Part shown: piece by piece, positions 7,911 to 16,520 of the stretch
Position numbering within the stretch: position 1 is the first letter of the stretch
How the letters are laid out: every line of letters begins with the position of its first letter
NCBI GenBank assembly: GCA_963780655.1
Contig: CAWACP010000004.1
Span: 1,798,001 to 1,862,000, forward strand
Source: CAWACP01 sp963780655
GTDB lineage: Bacteria > Acidobacteriota > Terriglobia > Bryobacterales > Bryobacteraceae
Reading direction: 5' to 3'
Length of the DNA stretch: 64,000 nt
Program-made: the position numbers and the translations under genes
Notes under the pieces: model-generated
The model's input: only the letters and a program-made list of their open reading frames with translations
Database searches by the model: none
Told to the model about the DNA's origin: nothing

Positions 7911-8688
7911 CGATCTTCGCGCCCGGGTGCGCTTCTTCGGCCTGCGCCGCGTCTGACATGTCTTTCAGAGGCCGCAAACTGCCGCCGCGCCGGAGCGCCA
8001 CGATCTGACTCATGATGCTGAGCGCGATTTCGTCGGGCGTCGCCGCGCCCAGATCGAGTCCGGCCGGCGCCTGCACCCGGGCCAGTTCTTCCGGCGGCGT
8101 CCCATCCGCGGCCAGATAATCCAGCACCAGCGCGGAGCGATGGCGGCTGGCGATCAGGGCGATATACGCCGCGCCCTTATCGAGCGCGCTCTGGATCCAG
8201 ACGTGATCGCGCTTGTGCTGCGTGGCGATCACCACCGCCGTGCGCGGGCCCATAGCGGGCATGGCGAGCGTCGCCGCGGGATCATGCGCGGTCACCGAAT
8301 AGCCGGTCATCGCGCCCAGCGTCGCCAGCGCCTCGACAATGCGTCCATGGCCGATGAGCAGCAGTTCCGGCCTGGGAAGCACAGGCTCGACGAACACGTC
8401 CATCACGCCGCCGCAGGGCATGCCGGCGCCGAACAGCTCATCGGTCATGTCGATGGTGATGAGCTGCGGCCGTCCCGTCTTCAGGCACGCCAGCGCCTCC
8501 TGCCGGACAGCGCTCTCCGCGCAGCCCCCGCCGGCCCATCCAGCGGCAATCCGTCCATCGGCGTCGATCACCGCGCGAGCGCCCGGCTTGGCCGAGGAGG
8601 AGCCCTCCACGCGCACCACCGTGGCGATGGCGAAGGCCTTGCCTTCCGCGGCAAGCTCGTGGGCTTTGTTCAGCGCGTCAATCGACAT
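7897..8688 (-). CDS. XdhC/CoxI family molybdenum hydroxylase maturation protein
   Basis: 263 residues. The N-terminal XdhC_CoxI domain has VEGSSSAKPGARAVI and the cysteine-containing GGGCAESAV; a second part starts at ELLLIGHGRIVEAL, a Rossmann-like segment, and ends with a conserved LGAATPDEIALSI. The family binds molybdenum cofactor and delivers its sulfurated form to xanthine dehydrogenase-like enzymes. In many family members the Rossmann motif is GAGHV; here it is IGHGRI. Convergent and overlapping with the MobA-like gene, which belongs to the same process. Confidence 0.9.
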   Translation of the reverse strand: MSIDALNKAHELAAEGKAFAIATVVRVEGSSSAKPGARAVIDADGRIAAGWAGGGCAESAVRQEALACLKTGRPQLITIDMTDELFGAGMPCGGVMDVFVEPVLPRPELLLIGHGRIVEALATLGAMTGYSVTAHDPAATLAMPAMGPRTAVVIATQHKRDHVWIQSALDKGAAYIALIASRHRSALVLDYLAADGTPPEELARVQAPAGLDLGAATPDEIALSIMSQIVALRRGGSLRPLKDMSDAAQAEEAHPGAKIVSQC

Positions 8689-9057
8689 CGGCGACGACCA
8701 ATGTTATAGACGGCGGGCGGCGCAATTTTTGATCGGTGTGGCGTCAGATAATCGCGCAGATCGCTGCTGATGCGCTCCAGGACTTCTTCCCAGCGCTCTG
8801 CCACCGTGCGCCCACTGACATTGCCGCGGAGAGCGGCGATGCCACGGTCACTCTGCCCGGGTTACGTTTCGAGCCACCCCGGGTTTCGAATCGCCCTGCT
8901 CAACCCGCGCGCGAGGCTTCGGGCCGCGAAACTTCATGAAAAACCGCGGACGCTCCCGGTGGGGCAGACCATCGTCTTCGTGGTCTGCCAGGTCGATCCT
9001 GCAAAGGCAGACCACAAAAACCGATGGTCTGCCCCACCGGGATCACGGCGTCAGCAG
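8689..9057. other. Intergenic region with a possible short ORF and a family-A palindrome pair
   Basis: Between the divergently placed xdhC start and the 3' end of the metal exporter gene. A GTG-started frame at 8736-8939 encodes 67 residues (begins VWRQIIAQIAADALQDFF); it has no recognisable family and no clear ribosome binding site, so it may be a remnant. The rest is the family-A element at 8958-9042. Confidence 0.5.
8958..9042. repeat. Family-A REP doublet, variant arms (REPIN-like)
   Basis: Two palindromes in inverted orientation bordered by GTGGGG and CCCCAC. All four arms carry the same change relative to the other copies: GGCAGACCA/TGGTCTGCC instead of GGCAGACGA/TCGTCTGCC, so pairing is kept. 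The central spacer also differs from the usual TCGAGTGCCCGGGCA. Confidence 0.88.
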
Positions 9058-10515
9058 CTACCCGATCAGCCACGCCGGCTTCAGCAGTCCGAGCGATACG
9101 CCGGTCATCAGCACACCAACCGCCACAATGGCGGCGGCTGAAGCCACGGGCGCCCAGCGGAGCAGACCCGGTCGAGAGTTACGGGCGCGTTCCGGCAGCA
9201 GATGCCGCGCGTACAGCACCAGCATTCCGATGGCTACGAGCACGATAGCCAGGCCGAGACTGAACGCGGTCAGCAGCATCAGCCCCAGACCGACGCGGCC
9301 GAGCGCGATGGCGCTCAGAAGCAATACCAGCGCCGATTCGCAGGGAACCAGTCCACCGCTTGCGCCCAGCGCGATCAGACTGCCCATGGTGATGTCGCCT
9401 TCGACGTAGTGGTGGTGTTCGTGGTGCGGATGCCCGTGATCGTGATGATGATAAGCATGCGCGCGCGGCTGCTTCGCACGCTTCCACAGCATCCAGCCGC
9501 CCGTGGCCACAATGGCCAGGCCTGAGATCACCCCGAGCGTTTCCGTCAGCCTCTCCGGCGCGACAAAGCGGAAGAAGAAGAGCGTAGCCAGCCCCAGCAG
9601 GAAAACGGAAATCGTGTGAGTGAACGTGACCATGGCGCCCAGAACAACGGCGTGCTTCATGGCGCCGCGCGACCCCACCAGATACGCGGCGACGAGCGTC
9701 TTGCCATGCCCGGGAGTCAGCGCGTGCGCCGCGCCCAGAGCGAACGCGATGGCCAGCGCGATCAGAATCACGGCCGGCGAGAGCGGGCCGCGCAACAAGC
9801 GCGAGATCGTGTCGCCGCGAACCACCGCGCCCGCCGGCGGGGCTTTCTTCAGCGCCGCCGGAGTAGGCGGCGGAGCGGGCGAGGCAGGCTGCGGGATGCG
9901 CGCCAACACCGGCTTCGGGGCCGCGCGCGGAGTCACCGGCTCCGCCTTCCAGTCGAGCACCGCCCGCAGATCCTGCGGAGGCGCCACGGTCGGATCGGGA
10001 GGATATGACCTGAGCGCTGCACTGCGCTCGACATTGTCCTGGCTGGCGCGTTCCACGACAGCGCCAGGCGCCGGCGAGATGACGATCTCCTTCCAGCCGG
10101 CGCGATCCGGGAAGTTAAGGTCCTCGAACTCCAGCTGGCCGCCGGCCGCGGAGACCGTCCAGTAGCTGTCCACGCGCACAATGGGCAGGTTGCCTGCGCC
10201 GTCCGCCACCGTGGCCGTGGCGCGAAGCAATCGAGGGTGCAACTCGCGCCCTGCGCTGCGGATGGTGAGCTGCTCACCCCACTGCCGGGCCTGCGCAAGC
10301 GCCCTTTCGTCCAGCACGCTCTGGCTCGCGTTCCGATCGACTTCCCATGTACGGAGCAGCTCGAAGGTGGGGATCTCAGCCAGATCGAGCACGTAGTGGA
10401 TTTCAACCGACTTCGCCGTGGGCCGCAACTGCGTGTAATGGCTTACGCTGAAATTACCCATGGGATGCGCCACCGCGCACACCGCGAAGAGGAAAGCCCA
10501 AAGACGCCGGTCCAT
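9058..10515 (-). CDS. NicO-family nickel/cobalt transporter with periplasmic N-terminal domain
   Basis: 485 residues. A signal-like N-terminus precedes about 190 residues of extracytoplasmic sequence (DUF1007-like in character) and a Pro-rich linker. The membrane part starts around residue 240; the first NicO helix carries ALGAAHALTPGHGKTLVAAYLVG, with the metal-binding HxxxPGHGK motif. A His-rich cytoplasmic loop (about 350-370, HHHDHGHPHHEHHH) and a second family motif GGLVPCESALVLLL follow. Efflux of Ni or Co, as in RcnA-like members, is likely but uptake cannot be excluded. Divergent from rluD with only 27 bases between starts, so any promoters must overlap the coding ends. Confidence 0.87.
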   Translation of the reverse strand: MDRRLWAFLFAVCAVAHPMGNFSVSHYTQLRPTAKSVEIHYVLDLAEIPTFELLRTWEVDRNASQSVLDERALAQARQWGEQLTIRSAGRELHPRLLRATATVADGAGNLPIVRVDSYWTVSAAGGQLEFEDLNFPDRAGWKEIVISPAPGAVVERASQDNVERSAALRSYPPDPTVAPPQDLRAVLDWKAEPVTPRAAPKPVLARIPQPASPAPPPTPAALKKAPPAGAVVRGDTISRLLRGPLSPAVILIALAIAFALGAAHALTPGHGKTLVAAYLVGSRGAMKHAVVLGAMVTFTHTISVFLLGLATLFFFRFVAPERLTETLGVISGLAIVATGGWMLWKRAKQPRAHAYHHHDHGHPHHEHHHYVEGDITMGSLIALGASGGLVPCESALVLLLSAIALGRVGLGLMLLTAFSLGLAIVLVAIGMLVLYARHLLPERARNSRPGLLRWAPVASAAAIVAVGVLMTGVSLGLLKPAWLIG

Positions 10516-10542
10516 ACGTGGATCTACGGATTTCTGAACACA

Positions 10543-11481
10543 ATGGATTGCGGCCCGGGATCAGAAAGCGCTGCCATCGTCATCACTGCTCCGCCCGAAT
10601 GCGCCTGCCTGCGGCTCGACAGCTTTCTCCACGCCGCGCTGCCGCAATACAGCCGCTCGCGGTTGCAGAGCTGGATCCGTGGTGGGCGAGTGCTGGTGGA
10701 CTGCTGTGCCGGGAAGCCTTCGCTGACCCTGCGGGGAGGCGAGCGAATTGAGATCAATCCGGCCGCGCTGCCGCCGCTGAAAGCCGTGGCCGAGGAGATC
10801 CCGCTCGACATTCTGTACGAGGACGCCGATGTGGTGGCCGTAAACAAACCTGCGGGCATGGTGGTTCACGCAGGCGCGGGCAGGCACTCCGGTACGCTCA
10901 CGAACGCCCTGGTGCATCGGTTCGGCGCCCTTTCATCCGTCGGCGGCGAGGTCAGGCCGGGCATCGTCCACCGGCTCGACCGCGACACCAGCGGTGTGCT
11001 TCTGGTGGCCCGCACCGACGCCGCCCACATGAGCCTCGCGCGCCAGTTCGCATCGCGCACCGTGGAGAAGACGTACATTGCTCTGGTGCACGGCAGCATC
11101 GTTGCCGAATCGGGCCACATCGCCACGCCCATTGCACGGGACCCGGTGCGCCGCACGCGCATGACTGCCCGGCTCGCTTCCGGACGCGCCGCCAGCACCG
11201 ACTACGCCGTGCTGCGCCGCTTCGGCCGATTCACATTACTTGAAGTGCGCATCGGAACGGGCCGCACGCACCAGATCCGCGTCCATCTGGCCAGCATCGG
11301 CCACGCGGTCGCCGGCGACCGTCTCTATGGCGCGCCGGCCGGGCCTCTGCCACGCTTCTTCTTACACGCCGCGCGCATCCGGTTCGACAGCCCGTCAACG
11401 GGAGAGCGGATCACCGTGGAAGCTCCGCTGCCCCGAGAATTAGAGGATTGGCTGCGCTCGCTTGAGACCGATGCAGGCTAA
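10543..11481 (+). CDS. rluD: RluD-type 23S rRNA pseudouridine synthase
   Basis: 312 residues. An S4 RNA-binding domain (residues about 20-80: RLDSFLHAALPQYSRSRLQ) is followed by the PseudoU_synth_2 domain. The catalytic Asp is in HRLDRDTSG (about residue 142); VNKPAGMVVH and TGRTHQIRVH are family signatures. Modifies uridines of large-subunit rRNA; which positions is not readable. The ATG at 10543 is used because it directly precedes the S4 domain. The last codons (DAG-stop) are already within a family-B palindrome, so this gene's end was reshaped by the repeat. Confidence 0.92.
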   Translation: MDCGPGSESAAIVITAPPECACLRLDSFLHAALPQYSRSRLQSWIRGGRVLVDCCAGKPSLTLRGGERIEINPAALPPLKAVAEEIPLDILYEDADVVAVNKPAGMVVHAGAGRHSGTLTNALVHRFGALSSVGGEVRPGIVHRLDRDTSGVLLVARTDAAHMSLARQFASRTVEKTYIALVHGSIVAESGHIATPIARDPVRRTRMTARLASGRAASTDYAVLRRFGRFTLLEVRIGTGRTHQIRVHLASIGHAVAGDRLYGAPAGPLPRFFLHAARIRFDSPSTGERITVEAPLPRELEDWLRSLETDAG

Positions 11482-11536
11482 AAGCCTGCTCTACTGTTCT
11501 CGGTCGTCGGAAGTAGAGCAGGCTTTCAGCCTGCAT
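11471..11536. repeat. Family-B REP doublet (REPIN-like) between rluD and the VWFA gene
   Basis: Two inverted units: ATGCAGGCTAAAAGCCTGCT followed by CTACT at the left, and AGTAGAGCAGGCTTTCAGCC followed by TGCAT at the right, separated by 16 bases. Each unit is itself a hairpin (GCAGGCT/AGCCTGC). It is the most complete family-B doublet in the window. Confidence 0.9.
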
Positions 11537-11566
11537 CCGTGTCACAATACGACTAAAGTTCCCGCC

Positions 11567-12505
11567 ATGTACAGACGTGTTGTCCCCGTTTTCGCCTTGT
11601 TCGCAATCCTCCCTGTTGCCGGAGCGCAGCAACCCGCGGCGAAGGTCGAGCCGGCCGGTGACGACCTGTCCACGCGCATCGTGCTCGACGTCAACCGCGT
11701 CAACCTCCTGTTCACGGTCACCGACAAGAAAGGCCGCTTCGTTACCGACCTCGACCAGAAAGACTTCGAGATCTACGAAAACAAGAAACCGCAGAAGATC
11801 ATGCAGTTCAACGCCGAGTCGAACCTGCCGCTGCGGCTGGCCATTCTGGTGGACACCAGCAACAGCATCCGCGAGCGCTTCCATTTCCAGCAGGAAGCGG
11901 CGCTCGAGTTTCTGCGCGACGTGCTGCGTCCCGATCAGGACAAGGCCATGATCGTCAGCTTCGATTCCTCCACCGAGCTGGTTGCCGATCTGACCGGCGA
12001 TATGGCGCAGCTCGAGAAAGCGATTCAGGGCTTGCGCCCCGGCGGCGGCACATCCTTATACGACGCGATATTCTTTGCCTGCCGCGACAAGCTGATGCAG
12101 GATCAGCCGCTGCACAAGTTCCGCCGCGCCATGGTTGTTCTCAGCGACGGCGACGACAACAGCAGCCGCTATACCCGCGACCAGGCGCTGGAGATGGCGC
12201 AGAAGGCAGACGTGGTGATTTACACGATTTCGACGAACATCACGCGTATTCCCACCGACGGCGACAAGATCATGAAATACTTCGCCGCGGAGACGGGTGG
12301 AATCCCGTTCTTCCCGTTCAAAGCCGATGACATGTCGCAATCGTTCGCCAACATCGCGAACGAGCTGCGGCATCAGTACAATGTGTACTACCGCCCCGAG
12401 CCACTGGTCGCGGATGGGCGCTACCATCCGGTACAGGTGCAGGTGCGGGGCCGCAAGGATCTGGTGGTGCACGCGCGCAAAGGATACTACGCGCCGCAGC
12501 TCTGA
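11567..12505 (+). CDS. Secreted VWFA-domain protein (acidobacterial VWFA-related type)
   Basis: 312 residues. Signal peptide in MYRRVVPVFALFAILPVAGA. A region of the acidobacterial VWFA-related family precedes the VWA fold (VTDKKGRFVTDLDQKDFEIYE). The MIDAS motif DTSNS (DxSxS) is at about residue 96, with a later LSDGDDNSS. Family members are secreted, of unknown ligand; these proteins are expanded in Acidobacteriota. The ATG at 11567 is used because upstream codons of the open frame lie in the family-B doublet. The gene ends 38 bases before recA, but a shared transcript is only a guess. Confidence 0.88.
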   Translation: MYRRVVPVFALFAILPVAGAQQPAAKVEPAGDDLSTRIVLDVNRVNLLFTVTDKKGRFVTDLDQKDFEIYENKKPQKIMQFNAESNLPLRLAILVDTSNSIRERFHFQQEAALEFLRDVLRPDQDKAMIVSFDSSTELVADLTGDMAQLEKAIQGLRPGGGTSLYDAIFFACRDKLMQDQPLHKFRRAMVVLSDGDDNSSRYTRDQALEMAQKADVVIYTISTNITRIPTDGDKIMKYFAAETGGIPFFPFKADDMSQSFANIANELRHQYNVYYRPEPLVADGRYHPVQVQVRGRKDLVVHARKGYYAPQL

Positions 12506-12543
12506 GCGGGCATTCGATAAGCATCCCGAGGAACAATTCATAC

Positions 12544-13632
12544 ATGGACGAAAAAGAACGCAGCCGTAATCTGGGGCTGGCGCTGGGCCAGATCGAGAAG
12601 CAGTTCGGCAAGGGATCCATCCTGCGCCTGGGCGGGAAGGAGGCCATCGTGCCGGTGTCGGCAATTCCCACCGGCTCCATTTCGCTGGACTACGCGCTGG
12701 GGGTTGGCGGGTTCCCGCGCGGCCGCATCAACGAGATCTTCGGCCCGGAATCGTCCGGCAAAACGACTGTGGCGCTGCAGGTGGTGGCGAGCGCGCAGAA
12801 GCAGGGCGGCGTGGCTGCCTTCATCGACGTGGAGCACGCGCTCGATCCGCTGTATGCGAAGCAGCTCGGCGTCGATGTGGATAATCTGCTGGTCTCGCAG
12901 CCCGACTACGCCGAGCAAGCGCTCGAGATTACCAACGCGCTCATCAACTCGGGGGCCATCGACGTGCTGATCGTCGATTCCGTGGCCGCTCTGGTCCCCA
13001 AGGCCGAACTCGATGGAGAGATGGGCGACAGCCACATGGGCGTACAGGCGCGGCTCATGTCGCAGGCCATGCGCAAGCTGACCGGCACGGTTTCGCGGTC
13101 CAATACCTGCCTGATCTTCATCAACCAGATCCGCGAGAAGATCGGTGTAATGTTCGGCAATCCCGAGACCACCACCGGCGGCCGCGCGCTGAAATTTTAT
13201 TCGTCGGTGCGCACCGATATCCGGCGAATCGCCGCCATCAAGGACGGTGAGGTGGTGGTGGGCAACCGCACCAAGGTCAAGGTGGTGAAGAACAAGCTGG
13301 CTCCACCCTTCCGCGAGGCCGAGTTCGACATCATCTACGGCGAGGGCATTTCGAAAGAAGGCGACCTGATCGACCTCGGCGTGGCGCAGAACATCGTGGA
13401 GAAGAGCGGCTCGTGGTACAGCTACAACGGCGAGCGGATCGGCCAGGGGCGTGAGAACGCGCGCCAGTTCCTGAAGGACAATGTGGACATCCGCCAGCAG
13501 ATCGACGCCACCCTGCGGAAGAACCTCGGCCTGGTGAAAGCCGAGCCGAACGGGGCCGCGAATCCCGAGCCGCCTGCTCCACCGCCGCCCGCGCCGAAGC
13601 CCGCCGCTACCGGGGCTGCACGGTCGCGTTGA
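12544..13632 (+). CDS. recA: Recombinase RecA
   Basis: DNA strand exchange and LexA co-protease activity in homologous recombination and the SOS response. 362 residues. Walker A GPESSGKT at about residue 66; Walker B-type VLIVDSVAAL; conserved MSQAMRKLTGT and FINQIREKIGVMFGNPETTTGG. The C-terminal tail is Pro/Ala-rich (PEPPAPPPPAPKP), longer than acidic tails of many RecAs. The start MDEKERSRNLGLALGQIEKQ matches the family start. The stop is followed within 20 bases by a family-E repeat. Confidence 0.98.
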   Translation: MDEKERSRNLGLALGQIEKQFGKGSILRLGGKEAIVPVSAIPTGSISLDYALGVGGFPRGRINEIFGPESSGKTTVALQVVASAQKQGGVAAFIDVEHALDPLYAKQLGVDVDNLLVSQPDYAEQALEITNALINSGAIDVLIVDSVAALVPKAELDGEMGDSHMGVQARLMSQAMRKLTGTVSRSNTCLIFINQIREKIGVMFGNPETTTGGRALKFYSSVRTDIRRIAAIKDGEVVVGNRTKVKVVKNKLAPPFREAEFDIIYGEGISKEGDLIDLGVAQNIVEKSGSWYSYNGERIGQGRENARQFLKDNVDIRQQIDATLRKNLGLVKAEPNGAANPEPPAPPPPAPKPAATGAARSR

Positions 13633-13641
13633 GAGCTGACA

Positions 13642-13720
13642 ACCGCTCCTTGCAGTCGCGGCTCAGAAACGCAGCTGAAGCCGCGTGTACCGGCTTCGAG
13701 AGCAGGCGTTTTCGCCTGCC
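13642..13720. repeat. Family-E repeat copy 2 followed by a family-B palindrome
   Basis: 13642-13672 repeats the CGCTCC...GTCGCGGCTCAGAAACGC unit seen at 4609 and 20294 (CTTGCA replaces CTCACG). 13700-13720 is a single family-B hairpin GAGCAGGCGTTTTCGCCTGC. They fill the recA-exonuclease gap and would be read as protein only if the exonuclease gene started further upstream. Confidence 0.75.
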
Positions 13721-13772
13721 TTTCGCCGGCACCCAGTTCCCTGCTAAGATCGGCACGTACAGAGCCGGTCAC

Positions 13773-15029
13773 GTGAGCGATCTGCAGGAACAACTCAGCG
13801 ACCTTCGCAAGCGCATTGCTCGCATCGACCGTAAGTTCGCCCTGCTGCCGGCGCGCACGCCTCCCCCGGCGGTCGCGCGCGAAAATCCGGAACGGTATTT
13901 CGTCGAAGAATACCTGAGCGGCCAGGTGGTGGAGACCGAATTCGGCGCGCACTTTGAAACCGAGAAGCTGTACGCGCGTCATCACCGCCACGGCAGCATC
14001 GGCGTGGCCGACCTCGAGCAATTGCCGCCGAACCTGCTGGGCCCCATTTCGAACGGTGAGATCGCCGATGCGCCTCCGCAAAGCTGGGCGTTCCTGGACA
14101 CGGAAACCAGCGGACTCGCCGGAGGCTCAGGCACCTATGCGTTTCTGGTGGGAGTGGGCCGCATCGCGCCGGATGGCTTTCGCGTGCGCCAGTTCTTCAT
14201 GCGCGATTACGGCGAGGAGGCCAGCCTTCTGCACGGGCTCGCCGAGCACCTGAAGCAATTCCGCACGCTGGTCACTTACAACGGGCGCATCTACGATCAG
14301 CCGCTGCTCGAAACGCGCTATCGCATGGCGCGCCGGCGGCCCCCGTTCGGCGATCTTCAGCATTTCGATCTGCTGTTCGGCGCGAGACGGCTGTGGAAGC
14401 TACGGTTCGATTCGTGCCGGCTGGTGGAGCTCGAGAACCGCATCCTCGGCGTGGAGCGCGAAGGCGACCTGCCCGGCGAGATGATCCCGTACGTCTACTT
14501 CAATTTCCTGCGGACGCGCGAGATCTTCCGGCTGGTTCCGGTGTTTCACCACAACGCGATGGACATCCTGACGCTCGCCTGTCTCACTGCCGTGGCGCCG
14601 TGGGCGTTTCACGACCCCGAGCAGGCCCAGTTCAGTCATGGGGCCGAAATGGTGGGACTCGCACGCTGGTGGCGCCAGGCGGAGAACTACGACAACGCGC
14701 TCGCGCTGTTTCGCCAGGCCATCAATCGCGGGCTGTCCGACGATCTACTCTTCCGGACGCTGTGGGACATCGCCAGTCTCGAGAAGAAGCTGGGCCGAAA
14801 CGAGGCCGCCGTCGCGGCGCTCACCGATCTCGCTGCTTGTCCCAACGCCTGGCACGGGCCCGCTCTCGAAGAGTTGGCCCGGCACTACGAACGCCGTGAG
14901 CGCAACTACGCCATGGCTCTGGAGATGACCGTAGCGGCATTGGATTCAGGGTCGTCGCCGGCGCTCCAGAAACGCCGCGCGCGGCTGGAAAAGCGCCTGA
15001 GGCAGCCGAAAAACCGAACGCTGCTGTAG
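13773..15029 (+). CDS. RNase H-like 3'-5' exonuclease domain protein with TPR tail (YprB type)
   Basis: About 418 residues from GTG 13773. The DEDD-type exonuclease core (RNase_H_2) has AFLDTETSGLAGGSG (about residue 106), VTYNGRIYDQPLL and HHNAMDILTLA, supplying the acidic metal ligands. The C-terminal third (from about residue 295) reads as TPR-like helices. The frame is open to an ATG at 13629, but that extension is made of repeat DNA, so the GTG directly before SDLQEQLSDLRKR is preferred. Substrate unknown; placement after recA suggests but does not prove a nucleic-acid role. Confidence 0.82.
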   Translation: MSDLQEQLSDLRKRIARIDRKFALLPARTPPPAVARENPERYFVEEYLSGQVVETEFGAHFETEKLYARHHRHGSIGVADLEQLPPNLLGPISNGEIADAPPQSWAFLDTETSGLAGGSGTYAFLVGVGRIAPDGFRVRQFFMRDYGEEASLLHGLAEHLKQFRTLVTYNGRIYDQPLLETRYRMARRRPPFGDLQHFDLLFGARRLWKLRFDSCRLVELENRILGVEREGDLPGEMIPYVYFNFLRTREIFRLVPVFHHNAMDILTLACLTAVAPWAFHDPEQAQFSHGAEMVGLARWWRQAENYDNALALFRQAINRGLSDDLLFRTLWDIASLEKKLGRNEAAVAALTDLAACPNAWHGPALEELARHYERRERNYAMALEMTVAALDSGSSPALQKRRARLEKRLRQPKNRTLL

Positions 15030-15239
15030 CTGGGCTGCCTTGTTGCAGGCTGAAAGCCCGCTCTCCTGTTGCCGCAGACTGTTGAGACCCCACTGGGCGG
15101 CGTGACCTCCTCGCCCCGATGAAGAATGATCCAGACCATGCGGCATGATTTGTGGGCGATCGCCCAGATCGCGCGTCGGTGACCCAACCGCGCGGCAAGA
15201 GTCGACGGTACTGGAGCTCCTGGCGCAACGCTATTAGAA

Positions 15240-15366
15240 GGTGCTGAAAAAGTAACTTAACGTCCGGGCATGCAGGCGAAAACGCCCGCTCCACCAGGGT
15301 GTGCATCAACAATTTACGGCAACAGTGGAGTAGGCCTTTGGCCTGCATAGTTACTTTTTCAGCACC
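15240..15366. mobile_element. MITE-like element with 18-bp terminal inverted repeats and 7-bp flanking direct repeats
   Basis: Left end GGTGCTGAAAAAGTAACT (15240-15257) and right end AGTTACTTTTTCAGCACC (15349-15366) are perfect inverted complements. CTATTAG occurs at 15231-15237 and again at 15369-15375, two bases outside each end, as a target-site-duplication candidate. The 127-bp interior holds two family-B-like hairpins (15270-15294 and 15325-15348) facing each other and no ORF. The ends look like those of a DDE-type insertion sequence; no matching transposase is in the window. Confidence 0.75.
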
Positions 15367-15374
15367 GTCTATTA

Positions 15375-15454
15375 GCGTGCTGCTGTGGGCTTCAGCCCAC
15401 GGACGGGGAGCGCAAGGTGAAGCTCGCTCCGGTACGCTCTCAAGCGTGCGCCAC
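15375..15454. repeat. Family-D palindrome block, copy in reverse orientation
   Basis: Contains GTGGGCTTCAGCCCAC (a perfect hairpin with 7-base arms) and ends AAGCGTGCGCCAC. It matches, in reverse, the blocks at 28058-28144 and 61245-61326, though the middle hairpin is more diverged here. Confidence 0.75.
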
Positions 15455-15457
15455 GCC

Positions 15458-16477
15458 TTATTGACCCTGCAGCTCCGCGATCTGGCGCTTCACCTCGGGA
15501 CCGTCAGTCGCATTCGGCGACTCCTTCAGGTACGCCTCGAGAGCTTCCACCGCGCCCTTCCGGTCGCCTTTCGCCGCCAGCACTGAGGCGAACAGGTGCT
15601 CGGCCATCGGAATCTGGTGGGTGGCGTCGAGCTCGAGCGCGCGCCGCACGCTCTTCTCGGCCTCGGCGAACCGGTGCATGTTGTAGTTCGCCACCGCGTT
15701 GTAGAAGTAGATGCCCGGGAACTCGACCGGGTTCAGCACGATGCCGCGGTTGGTGATCTCCAGCGCATCCACGTTCTGGCCTTCACCGATATACAGGCGA
15801 CCCAGTTCCTGATACGTCCGCAGGTACTTCGGGTCCGCTTTAAGCGCCTTCTGCAACGTGGGCAGGGCATCGCGCGGATTCTGCTGATTGATCATGGCCT
15901 CGCCCAGACCGGCCAGCGCGGGCACGTAGTCCGGATACAAATCGAGGGCCCTCTGGAAGTCTTTCTGCGCCTCGGCCCATTTGCTCTTCGCCAGAGCGGC
16001 ATCGCCCTTCTGATAAGCCTTGCGCGCGTCGGCCGGCGCCTCGGCCTCAGTAATTGAGACGGACGAGCCTTCGTTCTCGCCAATGCGCTTCAGCACGATG
16101 ACGGCATCCTTGTGCAGAACCGCATCGGTCTGACGGTAGCCCTTCACGGTGATCCGGACCGCGCAGGTGTCCGATGAAGTCAGCGCTCCCTCCATCCGGG
16201 CCATCCGGTCGCTCTGCGATGTGCGGGCGGCCACGTTCACCGCGTATTCGATAGCGCCGTTGCCGAACACGTTAAAGATGATGCAATCCGGCACCAGCCG
16301 CTGGGCGGAGTCGGCAATCACGCGCATATCGGCGGGTGGCGCGCTGCCGTCTTCGAGCGTCACTTTCGCTCGAAAATGAGGCACTTGCGCTTCGGCGGCG
16401 ATCCCAGCCAGCAGGAGCACACCGAGAGCGACAGGGAAAATCCTGAGCATAATTACGTGACGCATCGGCCCCTGCAT
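15458..16477 (-). CDS. Secreted TPR-repeat protein
   Basis: 339 residues (an internal Met 10, MLRIFPVALGVLLLAG, is the likely start of the signal peptide). An N-terminal domain of about 130 residues with two Cys (VPDCIIFN and SDTCAVRI) is followed by at least four TPR units from about residue 150 (for example AYQKGDAALAKSKWAEAQKD and ALEITNRGIVLNPVEFP). Probably periplasmic or surface-linked, serving protein contacts. No enzymatic motif seen. Its 3' end adjoins the family-D block. Confidence 0.82.
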   Translation of the reverse strand: MQGPMRHVIMLRIFPVALGVLLLAGIAAEAQVPHFRAKVTLEDGSAPPADMRVIADSAQRLVPDCIIFNVFGNGAIEYAVNVAARTSQSDRMARMEGALTSSDTCAVRITVKGYRQTDAVLHKDAVIVLKRIGENEGSSVSITEAEAPADARKAYQKGDAALAKSKWAEAQKDFQRALDLYPDYVPALAGLGEAMINQQNPRDALPTLQKALKADPKYLRTYQELGRLYIGEGQNVDALEITNRGIVLNPVEFPGIYFYNAVANYNMHRFAEAEKSVRRALELDATHQIPMAEHLFASVLAAKGDRKGAVEALEAYLKESPNATDGPEVKRQIAELQGQ

Positions 16478-16520
16478 TCAGTTTCACACGTCAAAGTGAC
16501 CTACGATAACGAGAGATCGC

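Larger units (their letters stand above)
15030..15457. other. Gene-free repeat nest between the exonuclease and TPR genes
   Basis: No credible gene in 428 bases. Contents in order: a degenerate family-B unit (15044-15067, GCAGGCTGAAAGCCCGCTC), about 170 bases of undistinguished sequence, a MITE-like element (15240-15366), and a family-D palindrome block (15375-15454). Confidence 0.7.

Noticed and set aside
8958..9042. Family-A doublets as rho-independent terminators
   Set aside because: Stems are GC-rich but lack a following T tract, and identical copies occur inside coding sequence (comEC).
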